The position numbers and the translations under genes are program-made. From contig NZ_FNVO01000001.1 in assembly GCF_900108175.1 (NCBI RefSeq), forward strand, positions 273,489-337,488: a stretch of 64,000 nucleotides of DNA, written 5' to 3'. Shown here one piece after another: positions 25,521 to 32,746 of this stretch. The notes beneath the pieces were generated by a model. It was given only the letters and a program-made list of their open reading frames with translations. It had not been told where the DNA came from and made no database searches. Within the stretch, counting starts at the first letter, position 1, and every line of letters starts with the position of its first letter. The DNA is from Thermomonospora echinospora (GTDB taxonomy: Bacteria; Actinomycetota; Actinomycetes; Streptosporangiales; Streptosporangiaceae).

Positions 25521-26666
25521 CAGGACTGTTTCCACATCGGGGTCGTCGGGCAGGAGCACCGCGTCCTCCACCCGCCAGGTCAGGGTCACCTCGTCGCCGG
25601 GACGGGCCGCGCTGAGCCGTCCGGCGGCCTCGCGCACCAGCGCGGTGTCGCCGTCGGGCAGCCGCAGTTCCAGCTTGCGCGACGAGCCCAGGTAGATCTC
25701 CTGCAGCACGGTGGCCGGCAGCGCGTTCCAGCCGGGTTCGGCCCGCTCGCCGGCGCCGACGACCACCAGCCGCTCGGGGCGGATCACGATCGCGGCCGCG
25801 CCGGTCAGCTCCCCGGCGGCGGTCAGCGTCCGTCCCGCCTTGCCCAGCGCCGAGCGCCCGGCGCCCGCCTCGGCGGCGCCGCGCAGCACGGTCGACTCGC
25901 CGAGGAACTTGGCGACGAACAGGGTCTCGGGCCGCTCGTACAGCGCGTGGGCGCTGCCGACCTGCTCGATCCGGCCGTTGTTGAACACCGCGATGCGGTC
26001 CGACAGCACCAGCGCCTCGTCCTGGTCGTGGGTGACGTAGACGAACGTGGTGCCCAGCTCGGCGTGGATGCGCTTGATCTCCAGCTGCAGCCAGTCGCGC
26101 AGCTTCTTGTCCAGCGCGCCCAGCGGCTCGTCCATCAGCAGCACCCGGGGGCCGTAGACGATGGCGCGGGCCACCGCGACGCGCTGCTGCTGGCCGCCGG
26201 ACAGCTCCCGGGGGTAGCGGTGGCCGTACTCGCCCAGCCGGACGGTCTCCAGCGCGGCGGCGACCAGCTCCCGCCGCCGGTCCTTGGCGATCTTGCGCCG
26301 CCTGAGCGGGTAGGCGATGTTCTCGGCCACGGTCATGTGCGGGAACAGGGCGTAGTGCTGGAACACCATGCCGATGTCGCGCTTGTGCGGCGGCGCCGAC
26401 TCGATCGCGGTGCCGTCCATCCGCAGCGATCCGCTGGTCGGGGTGACGAACCCGGCGATGGCGTTCAGCGTGGTGGTCTTGCCCGACCCGGACGGGCCGA
26501 GCAGCGTCATGAACTCGCCCGGCTCGATGGTCAGCGACACCTCGTCCACGGCGACGAAGTCGCCGTACCGTTTGGTCAGCCGGTCCAGCGCGATCTCGGC
26601 GCCGCGCCCGGCCCGCCCGGCGCGCTCGGTGTCGGGGGTCTGTGCAAGGCCGCGGCTAGCGGGCAC
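25515..26666 (-). CDS. potA: Polyamine/spermidine-type ABC transporter ATPase
   Basis: Cytoplasmic ATP-hydrolysing subunit. The 383-residue product has Walker A GPSGSGKTT near residues 58-66, the ABC signature LSGGQQQRVAVARAI, Walker B VLLMDEPLGALD, the H-loop VTHDQDEAL and a C-terminal TOBE domain (about 290-380) as in PotA/FutC subunits. It starts at GTG 26666 with GAGGAGGAG upstream and overlaps the PotC-type permease gene by 11 bases. The stop codon coincides with the end of the TnpB remnant, so the original C-terminus may have been altered slightly. Confidence 0.93.
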   Translation of the reverse strand: MPASRGLAQTPDTERAGRAGRGAEIALDRLTKRYGDFVAVDEVSLTIEPGEFMTLLGPSGSGKTTTLNAIAGFVTPTSGSLRMDGTAIESAPPHKRDIGMVFQHYALFPHMTVAENIAYPLRRRKIAKDRRRELVAAALETVRLGEYGHRYPRELSGGQQQRVAVARAIVYGPRVLLMDEPLGALDKKLRDWLQLEIKRIHAELGTTFVYVTHDQDEALVLSDRIAVFNNGRIEQVGSAHALYERPETLFVAKFLGESTVLRGAAEAGAGRSALGKAGRTLTAAGELTGAAAIVIRPERLVVVGAGERAEPGWNALPATVLQEIYLGSSRKLELRLPDGDTALVREAAGRLSAARPGDEVTLTWRVEDAVLLPDDPDVETVLT

Positions 26667-27453
26667 GGCTCCTCCTCGCGGTCAGCAGGGTGGCGGCCAG
26701 CACGATCGCCGTGGTCAGCGTGATGATCATCGTGGCGGCCGCGGCGATGGTGGGGTCGGTGTCGCGGGTCACGCTGCCGTACATCTGCACCGGCAGGGTC
26801 TGCAGGTAGGGGCTCTGGATGAACAGTGAGACCACGACCTCGTCGAAGCTGGTCACGAACGCGAACAGCGCCCCGGAGACCACGCCCGGCGCCACCAGCG
26901 GCAGCGTGACGGTGCGGAAGGCGGTCCAGCGCCCGGCGCCGAGCCCGGCGGCGGCCTGCTCCAGCCGCCGGTCGAACCCGGCCAGGGACGCCGTCACCGG
27001 GATCATCACGAACGGCAGCGCCAGCACGGTGTGCGCCACCACGAACCCGAACAGGGTGCCGACCAGCTGCAGTTTCAGAAACAGCGCATAGGTGCCGATG
27101 GCGAACACCACGCCCGGCACGATCATCGGGCTGAGCAGGGTGCCCTGCGCGATCGGCAGCCCGCGCAGCCGGGCGCGGGTCAGCCCCAGCGCCGCCAGCG
27201 TGCCCAGCACGGTGGCGGTCAGCGTGACCAGCAGCCCGACCTTGATCGAGTTGACGAACGCGTCGGTCCACCGCGGGTCGCCGAAGAAGTTGGCGTACCA
27301 GCGGGTGGACCAGCCGGTCGGCGGGAAGACCAGCGACGGCTTGTCGGTGAACGACAGCGGTACCACGACCAGCACCGGTGCCACCAGCCACAGCCCCACC
27401 AGGGCGCAGAAGGCCCACAGCGCCGCGCGGGCGGCCCGGGAACCGTTGTTCAC
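26656..27453 (-). CDS. potC: PotC-type ABC transporter permease
   Basis: Inner-membrane permease of 265 residues with six hydrophobic segments and the EAA loop motif EQAAAGLGAGRWTAFRTVTLPLVAPGVVSG. Typical PotC features are PPTGWSTRWYANFF in the first extracellular loop and FVTSFDEVVVSLF after the EAA loop. GTG 27453 gives the normal N-terminus and overlaps the potB stop by four bases (GTGA). The open frame further upstream is shadow. Confidence 0.9.
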   Translation of the reverse strand: MNNGSRAARAALWAFCALVGLWLVAPVLVVVPLSFTDKPSLVFPPTGWSTRWYANFFGDPRWTDAFVNSIKVGLLVTLTATVLGTLAALGLTRARLRGLPIAQGTLLSPMIVPGVVFAIGTYALFLKLQLVGTLFGFVVAHTVLALPFVMIPVTASLAGFDRRLEQAAAGLGAGRWTAFRTVTLPLVAPGVVSGALFAFVTSFDEVVVSLFIQSPYLQTLPVQMYGSVTRDTDPTIAAAATMIITLTTAIVLAATLLTARRSRAR

Positions 27454-28349
27454 AGCGACACCTTCCTTCCGGCGCGCCGGGTGACCAGCGCCACCAGCAC
27501 CAGCAGGGCCAGCGTCATGCCGAGCAGCACCACGCCCATCGCGCCGCCGCGGCCCCACTGCAGCAGGCCGTTGACCTGGGTGAAGATCTGCTGGGAGATC
27601 AGCGCGTCGTCCGGGGAGCCCAGCAGCGCCGGGGTGATGTAGAAGCCCAGCGCCGACACGAACACCATCAGCGAGCCGGCGGCGATCCCGGGCAGCGACA
27701 GCGGCAGGTAGATCCCGGCGAACGCGGTCAGCGGGCGGGCGCCGAGGCTGCGGGCGGCCTGCACGTAGCGCCGGTCGATCCCGCTCATCACCGCGTACAG
27801 CGGCAGCACCATGAACGGCATGAGCAGTTGCACCATGCCGACGATCACCCCGGCCTGGGTGCGGATCAGGTGGACCGGCCCGAGGCCGACCAGGTCGAGG
27901 GTCCGGTTGAGCACGCCGGTGTCCTGCAGGATCACCATCCACGCGAACGTGCGCACCATTAGCGACGTCCAGAACGGCACCAGCACCAGCAGGGTCAGCG
28001 CGGCCCGGCCGCGGGGGCCGGCGACGGTCATCAGGTAGGCGTAGGGGTACGACAGCAGCAGGGCGATCACCGTGACCCACAGGGCCGTGGTGAAGGTGCG
28101 CACCAGCACGTCGATGTTGGCCTGGGTGGTGAAGAACCAGGTGAAGTTGCCCCATCCGGTCTCCGGCTCGGTGAAGGCCCGCCACAGCATCGTGGCCAGC
28201 GGGTAGGCGAAGAACACCAGCACCAGTACCAGCGCGGGCAGCAGCAGCACCGCGGGGCGGGCGGCGCCGCGCTCGCGGGGCGCCCGGCCCGGGGCCGCCG
28301 GTCCCGCGGTGGGACGGGCGGCGCCCGGGGCTTCGTCGAGGACGGCCAT
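27450..28349 (-). CDS. potB: PotB-type ABC transporter permease
   Basis: Inner-membrane permease, 299 residues, with a basic Pro/Ala-rich cytoplasmic leader of about 30 residues, six hydrophobic segments and the EAA loop QAARSLGARPLTAFAGIYLPLSLPGIAAGSL. LVPFWTSLMVRTFAWMVILQDTGVLN is characteristic of PotB. It lies 13 bases after the PotD-type gene and couples to potC. Confidence 0.91.
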   Translation of the reverse strand: MAVLDEAPGAARPTAGPAAPGRAPRERGAARPAVLLLPALVLVLVFFAYPLATMLWRAFTEPETGWGNFTWFFTTQANIDVLVRTFTTALWVTVIALLLSYPYAYLMTVAGPRGRAALTLLVLVPFWTSLMVRTFAWMVILQDTGVLNRTLDLVGLGPVHLIRTQAGVIVGMVQLLMPFMVLPLYAVMSGIDRRYVQAARSLGARPLTAFAGIYLPLSLPGIAAGSLMVFVSALGFYITPALLGSPDDALISQQIFTQVNGLLQWGRGGAMGVVLLGMTLALLVLVALVTRRAGRKVSL

Positions 28350-28362
28350 CAGCGGACTCCCG

Positions 28363-29475
28363 TCAGCCGCCCAGCCAGGCAGACCACTTCTCGATCAGCG
28401 CGTGCTGGTTGGCGGCCCACCACTTGGCGTCGATCTTGAGCGCCTGCTTGGAACGTTCCGGTGAGGTGGTCAGGAACGCCGTGCCCAGCGGGTCCAGCGT
28501 GGGCTGCGCGCCGGTGTGGATCGGGGAGTAGGAGGTCAGCTCGGTCAGCTTGGCCTGCTGCTGCGCCCCCAGGTAGTAGTTGATCAGCGCCATCGCGGCC
28601 TTGGGGTTGCGGGCGCCCTTGGGCACGGCCAGCACGTCCATGATCGGCATGAACTGGTTCCACTGAACCTCGTACTTGGCACCGTTCTTGATGGCGTCGT
28701 AGGCCCGGCCGCTCCACAGCATCACCATGTCGGCCTCGCCGGACTCCAGCAGCTGCTGGGACTCGGCGCCGGTCTTCCAGAACACCAGGTTGGGCCGGAT
28801 TGAGGTGAGCTTCTTGTTGGCACGTTCCACATCCAGCGGGAACAGCTGGTCCGGCGCCACCCCGTCGGCGACCAGCGCCGCCTCGTAGGGGCCGGGCGCG
28901 GCGTCGTTGGCGATGCCGGGGATGGCGCGCTTGCCCGGGAACTTGGCGGTGTCGAAGAAGTCGGCCCAGCCCTGCGGCGGGTTGGCCCCGTACTTGTCCT
29001 TGTTGTAGGCCAGCACCATGCCGTACTGCATGGCCGGGACCGTGCACTCGCCGGCCAGGCCCTCGGGGACGTTCGACTTGTCGATGATCGAGTAGTCCAG
29101 CGGCGCCAGCAGCTTGCCGCACTGGGACTCGCCCCAGATCGCGTCGGTGTCGACCACGTCCCAGGTGACGTTGCCGGAGTCCACCTGCGCCTTGATCTTG
29201 GCGTAGTCGGTCGGGCCGTCCGAGAGCACCCGGGCGCCGGACTCGGCGGCGAACGGCTCGACGGCGGCTTTCTCCTGGCCGCTCTGGTAGACGCCGCCGT
29301 AGGACACAAAGGTCAGGTTCACGCCCTTGAGCGCGTCCTTCTTGACCGAGCCGGCCTTGGCGGGACCGGTGCCGAGATCGACGTCGGCACCGGAGCCGGA
29401 GCCGCCGCCGCAGGCCGCGGCCATCGTCACGGCGGCCGCCGCGGCGGCGAGCCGGAGCACGTGGGACTTGTTCAT
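28363..29475 (-). CDS. potD: PotD-type polyamine-binding lipoprotein
   Basis: Extracellular substrate-binding protein of the transporter. The 370-residue product starts with a lipoprotein signal peptide with the lipobox MAAAC (Cys22). The mature part follows the family layout: LTFVSYGGVYQSGQEKAAVEPF, WDVVDTDAIWG, LAPLDYSIIDKSNVP, GWADFFDTAKFPGKRAI, and MALINYYLGAQQQAKLTELTSYSP near the C-terminus. Substrate assignment (putrescine, spermidine or similar) is inferred from family and operon. It is the first transporter gene after the regulator, 39 bases downstream of it. Confidence 0.92.
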   Translation of the reverse strand: MNKSHVLRLAAAAAAVTMAAACGGGSGSGADVDLGTGPAKAGSVKKDALKGVNLTFVSYGGVYQSGQEKAAVEPFAAESGARVLSDGPTDYAKIKAQVDSGNVTWDVVDTDAIWGESQCGKLLAPLDYSIIDKSNVPEGLAGECTVPAMQYGMVLAYNKDKYGANPPQGWADFFDTAKFPGKRAIPGIANDAAPGPYEAALVADGVAPDQLFPLDVERANKKLTSIRPNLVFWKTGAESQQLLESGEADMVMLWSGRAYDAIKNGAKYEVQWNQFMPIMDVLAVPKGARNPKAAMALINYYLGAQQQAKLTELTSYSPIHTGAQPTLDPLGTAFLTTSPERSKQALKIDAKWWAANQHALIEKWSAWLGG

Positions 29476-29514
29476 CTTTCGCCCCCCTTTCTGTGAGGTG
29501 TGCGGGGTCGGGTG

Positions 29515-30135
29515 CTAGTCGGGGGTGGGCGGAGCGATGATCCACATGACCTCGGCCGGCTCCTCGGCGGCGTTGGCCACCCGGTGCGGGACCGAGGTGC
29601 GGTACTCGATGCTGTCGCCGGCGGCCAGCTCGTAGGAGCGGGCCTCGTCCTGGTCGCCCAGCCACAGCGTCACCCGCCCGCCGAGGACCACGAAGATCTC
29701 CTGCGAGTCCCCGTGGGCGTACGGCTCGTCGCCGGTGGACGCCCCCGGATCGAACTCGCCGACGTAGACCTCGACGTTGCGCAGCGGCCGCTGGGACACC
29801 AGGTACTTGCGGGCCCCCGGTCCGGTCGGCAGCTCCGGTCGGTGCGCGCGGGGCAGCACCCGGTGCCCGACCTCGTTCTCCTCGGTGAACAGGTCGGCGA
29901 CGGTCAGCCCGAGCGCCCCGGCGATCCGGCGCAGCATCCCGATGCTGGCGCTGGTACGGCCGCGTTCGAGCTGGCTGACGAAGCTGGGGCTGGCCCCGGC
30001 CCGCTCGGCGAGCTCCCGCAGCGGCATCTTGCGCATCTGCCGGTACTCCCGGATCCGCGCTCCCAGAGGGGTGAGATCCGGTGCCGGGTCATCCGATGAT
30101 CCGTGAGATGCCACTGAACGCTCCGCCTCTTGCAC
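29515..30135 (-). CDS. XRE-family regulator with C-terminal cupin (PuuR-like)
   Basis: DNA-binding regulator of 206 residues. The helix-turn-helix lies around residues 25-80 (GARIREYRQMRKMPLRELAERAGASPSFVSQLERGRTSASIGMLRRIAGAL), and a cupin_2 domain (about 130-200: YAHGDSQEIFVVLGGRVTLWLGDQ, LAAGDSIEYRTSVPHRVANAA) is the likely ligand sensor. The architecture matches PuuR, the putrescine-utilisation repressor. It starts at GTG 30135 and directly abuts the palindrome at 30136-30150, suggesting autorepression. GTG 30114 is an alternative start. Confidence 0.9.
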   Translation of the reverse strand: MQEAERSVASHGSSDDPAPDLTPLGARIREYRQMRKMPLRELAERAGASPSFVSQLERGRTSASIGMLRRIAGALGLTVADLFTEENEVGHRVLPRAHRPELPTGPGARKYLVSQRPLRNVEVYVGEFDPGASTGDEPYAHGDSQEIFVVLGGRVTLWLGDQDEARSYELAAGDSIEYRTSVPHRVANAAEEPAEVMWIIAPPTPD

Positions 30136-30160
30136 TGAACAAAGTGTTCACTTGTGTGAA
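30136..30160. promoter_or_regulatory. Overlapping palindromes at the start of the PuuR-like gene (operator candidate)
   Basis: TGAACA-N3-TGTTCA (30136-30150) overlaps TTCAC-N4-GTGAA (30147-30160). Both are perfect dyads in an AT-richer patch directly before the regulator start. They are the obvious site for the XRE regulator to control itself and the downstream transporter and catabolic genes. The identity of the bound protein is inferred from position. Confidence 0.6.
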
Positions 30161-30314
30161 GGCAAACGTAGAGTGACGGTCAACACAGCGGCAAGGGCCT
30201 GCCAAGTCACGAATTGATAAACCCCCGCTCCTGTCTACGCGCCCGGACCGCCCGCCGATCCGTACGCCGGTTCACGCACCACGCCGGTTCACGCGCCGGT
30301 CCGCGCACGCGAAA

Positions 30315-30342
30315 GAGCCGGCCGGGTGGACCCGGCCGGCTC
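30315..30342 (-). terminator. Hairpin terminator after the toxin gene
   Basis: GAGCCGGCCGGG and CCCGGCCGGCTC form a perfect 12-base stem with a four-base loop, followed on the minus strand by TTTCG. It lies 38 bases after the MazF-like stop and separates the toxin-antitoxin pair from the regulator gene. Confidence 0.7.
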
Positions 30343-30379
30343 GCAGGAGACGGATTCGATGACGGCGGCGGAACGAACG

Positions 30380-30685
30380 TCAGTCGCGGATGCCGAACAG
30401 CAGTCGCAGGGCGATCTCCATGTGGTCGAGCACGGGCTGCTCGACGTCGCCGATGTGCTCGATGAAGCGCTTGGGGGAGAACGGGCCCACGTCGTAGACC
30501 GCCGCGATGCCCGTCACGGGGGTGTCGATGCGGACGCTCAGCACCGTCTCGGGGACCTCACCGGGGTCCTTGATCGGCACCACCTGGATGCCGCGCAGAT
30601 GGGGGACGAAGACGTCGTCCAGCACGACGATGCCCGTCCGCTCGCGATTAACGGTCTGCAGTCGCCACACCTGGCCGCGCTTCAC
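30380..30685 (-). CDS. MazF/PemK-like toxin
   Basis: The 101-residue product begins MKRGQVWRLQTVN and continues with TGIVVLDDVFVPHLRGIQVVPI and VRIDTPVTGIAAVYDVGPFSPKRFIEHIGDVEQPVLDHMEIALRLLFG. That is the beta-barrel plus C-terminal helix arrangement of the CcdB/PemK toxin fold. It overlaps the ribbon-helix-helix gene by four bases (GTGA), the usual antitoxin-first layout. MazF-like proteins usually cleave RNA, but sequence similarity in this group is low, so the activity is inferred from fold and pairing. Confidence 0.72.
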   Translation of the reverse strand: MKRGQVWRLQTVNRERTGIVVLDDVFVPHLRGIQVVPIKDPGEVPETVLSVRIDTPVTGIAAVYDVGPFSPKRFIEHIGDVEQPVLDHMEIALRLLFGIRD

Positions 30686-30924
30686 GCGGCACCCGCGGCG
30701 GCGCCCCAGAAGTCCGGGTCGCGGTCGGTCTCGATGGTGTTCAGCCAGTCCTCGTCACCGAGCACGCCGGCCCCGCCGAGCTGGGTCAGCGCGTCGTGCA
30801 GCAGCGCCTTGCGCACCGACTCGCCGATGAACAGCGACCTGGAGACGCCCACCCGCTTGACGTGCGCGTCCAGCATCCGCAGCTGGGTCTCGGGCAGTGA
30901 CACGTTGATCCGCTCAGTCGCCAT
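30682..30924 (-). CDS. Ribbon-helix-helix antitoxin
   Basis: An 80-residue protein whose N-terminus (MATERINVSLPETQLRMLDAHVKRVGVSRSLFIGESVRKAL) is a ribbon-helix-helix DNA-binding domain. The C-terminal tail (DWLNTIETDRDPDFWGAAAG) is the expected toxin-binding segment. It starts at ATG 30922-30924; the open frame to 30945 runs into the operator palindrome. It is translationally coupled to the MazF-like gene. Confidence 0.8.
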   Translation of the reverse strand: MATERINVSLPETQLRMLDAHVKRVGVSRSLFIGESVRKALLHDALTQLGGAGVLGDEDWLNTIETDRDPDFWGAAAGAA

Positions 30925-30937
30925 GTCCACAACATTA

Positions 30938-30980
30938 ATACACACGCTCCGTGTGTATCACCCGTGTGTACCGGTGTGTC
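30938..30980. promoter_or_regulatory. Operator candidate of the toxin-antitoxin operon
   Basis: A perfect dyad with nine-base arms ATACACACG and CGTGTGTAT around three bases occupies 30938-30958. It is followed by further half-sites GTGTGTA (30964-30970) and GGTGTGT (30973-30979). It lies just upstream of the antitoxin start. Arrays of short half-sites are typical of ribbon-helix-helix autorepression. Confidence 0.65.
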
Positions 30981-31265
30981 GTGAAATCACGCCGGGAACA
31001 TCGCGACACGGTGGGTTATGTCCGTCACGGACGTGCGGTGGTCGGGTGGGGAGGGCGCCGGGCGCGGCGCGGCGCGGTGCCGGCGGGCGGGGCTCGGCAG
31101 ACCCGGTTGTCGGGGTTTGTGGGTCTATCCAGGGGTTTGGGACGTTCCCAAAAGTGCAGGCCGAGTAACCGTGCCGGTGTGCGGAATGCCGGACCGGCCG
31201 CCGGAGACCGCTCCGGCGGGAGGATCAGGCGGGAAGCTCAGAGGCGGGAAGGTCAGGCGGGAGGA
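30981..31265. other. Gap between the antitoxin operator and the APH-family gene
   Basis: No convincing gene on either strand. The last 50 bases (31214-31270) contain four imperfect copies of a 13-14 base unit with the core TCAGGCGGGA that run into the stop codon of the APH-like gene. No other structure was recognised. Confidence 0.5.
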
Positions 31266-32123
31266 TCAGGCGAAGGTGTGGCCGAGGTTCGCCAGGGCGT
31301 TGTCCAGGTAGGGGCGCCTGCCGGTGCGCACCCCGTAGGCGATGTCCCCGAGAACGCCGCAGCGGGCGTAGAAGAGGGCCCGCTCCCGGCCGGCCTCGTC
31401 GAGGCCACCGTCGTACCGGGCCACGACCAGCTCGAAGACTTCCGGGCCCAGGTCCCGGTACAGCAGTCCCAGATCGTGGACGGGGTCGGTGACGGCGGCG
31501 TCCGTCCAGTCGATGATCCCGGTGACCGCGCCCGCCCGCACGTCCACCAGGATGTGCTCGGCCCCCAGGTCGTTGTGGCAGAACACCAGGTCCCGGGGCT
31601 CGGGCGGAGGTGCGCTGCCGAGGAAGTCCTCGATCGCGGCGCGGGCCGCCGCCGGGATGCGCCCGGCGCCCGCCCGGTAGTCGTCCTCGGCCTCCGCCAG
31701 CCACTCGGTGAACGGAGCGGTGTCCGGCTCCACCAGGCCGTCCATCCGCTCCAGCGGGACCTGGTGCAGGGCGCCGAGGAACCCGCCGAGGGCGGGCGCC
31801 AGCCGTGCGGGCTCGGCCACCGGGTTCTCGTGCAGGGGAGCGCCGGGCACCTTGACGTAGCCCAGGACGCCCGCCTCGGGATCGGCGAAGACCGGCTCGG
31901 GGACCGGCAGGGGCGACAGCGCGGCCACCGCCGTCAGCAGGTCGGCGTCGCGCCGGATCGCCGCGCTGCGCTCCTCGGGGTCGTCCTCCTTGCTGAACCG
32001 GACGACCAACTCGCCGTCGACCTCATAGGCGACGTTGTCGTACCCCTCGCCCAGCCTGACGACGGACCGCACCGGCCGTCCGGGCAGGTGCCGGGCCAAC
32101 AGCGCACGGATCTCGTCGTCCAC
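31266..32123 (-). CDS. APH-family small-molecule phosphotransferase
   Basis: A 285-residue aminoglycoside-phosphotransferase-fold kinase. Motifs are RLGEGYDNVAYEVDGELVVRF (nucleotide loop and Lys region), the catalytic CHNDLGAEHILVD (Asp as base, Asn/Asp for Mg) and GIIDWTDAAVTDPVHDLG (DFG-equivalent). The family includes aminoglycoside and macrolide kinases but also many primary-metabolism kinases, so resistance should not be assumed. GTG start at 32123. It stands alone, divergent from the zinc-ribbon gene. Confidence 0.85.
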   Translation of the reverse strand: MDDEIRALLARHLPGRPVRSVVRLGEGYDNVAYEVDGELVVRFSKEDDPEERSAAIRRDADLLTAVAALSPLPVPEPVFADPEAGVLGYVKVPGAPLHENPVAEPARLAPALGGFLGALHQVPLERMDGLVEPDTAPFTEWLAEAEDDYRAGAGRIPAAARAAIEDFLGSAPPPEPRDLVFCHNDLGAEHILVDVRAGAVTGIIDWTDAAVTDPVHDLGLLYRDLGPEVFELVVARYDGGLDEAGRERALFYARCGVLGDIAYGVRTGRRPYLDNALANLGHTFA

Positions 32124-32224
32124 ACCGGCACCCTAGCGCCTGAGCGCCCCGAACTCACGGACCCACCGGCACGTCGGACGGGATGACCGTCGCCCCCCGC
32201 CCCGGAACGACGGAGGACCTCCCG

Positions 32225-32431
32225 ATGACGTCCCAGCGGCCCGCCTGCCCGCACTGTGGCGAGCAGCCGATCCCGATCATGTACGGCTACCCGGCGAACA
32301 TGGCGGTGGCCTTCGAGGCCGAGCGCCGTGGCGAGATCGTGATCGGCGGCTGCGTGGTCGACGACGACAACCCGATCTGGTTCTGTCGGGCCTGCGGCAG
32401 GCGCTACGGCCGCCTCGGCGACCTGCGCTGA
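32225..32431 (+). CDS. Small zinc-ribbon protein
   Basis: A 68-residue protein with two CxxC knuckles (CPHCGEQ near the N-terminus and CRACGRRYG near the C-terminus) flanking a conserved centre with YGYPANMAVAFEAERRGEIVIGGCVVDDDNPIW. Proteins of this pattern are widespread and uncharacterised in actinomycetes. ATG 32225 has GGAGG eight bases upstream; the frame opens at 32183, but the extra 14 residues look non-conserved. Confidence 0.8.
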   Translation: MTSQRPACPHCGEQPIPIMYGYPANMAVAFEAERRGEIVIGGCVVDDDNPIWFCRACGRRYGRLGDLR

Positions 32432-32746
32432 GGGCGGTTCGGCCCCGAAGAAAGCCCTGATCAGGACGGTGATGGCCCCCTCGGTGACCGGCCGGTGTGA
32501 GATTGTGGTACGGAGGCGTCCGCCGCGCGGGGTGATGCGGATGGACGCCCGCGGTGACGGGATCGATCGGGCGGACGGGGTGTCCGGAGTGTCGGGCGGC
32601 GGGTGTCGGCGGGGCGCGTTAGGCTCGCAGGCGCCGCGCCGTTCCGGTGGCGATCACCGGGGCGGCGATCTTTCCCCCGGTCCGGTAATGGCGACACGTG
32701 TCCCGCGGCACGTGCGCGGTCGCATGCACTAGGAGGCGCAGCGGGC
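32432..32746 (+). other. dnaE upstream region
   Basis: 315 bases without a convincing gene. They contain the dyad GACACGTGTC at 32691-32700 and an AGGAGG ribosome site at 32731-32736. No strong promoter hexamers were recognised. An open frame continuous with dnaE begins at 32603, but lacks conservation to the PolIII N-terminus. Confidence 0.5.

Noticed and set aside
28349..29665. 438-codon minus-strand frame overlapping potD
   Set aside because: Alternative frame of the potD gene; potD has a signal peptide, lipobox and family motifs in the other frame.
31266..32123. Antibiotic-resistance gene
   Set aside because: The APH fold is clear, but the family is broad and no resistance context (mobile element or biosynthetic cluster) is present, so resistance was not claimed.
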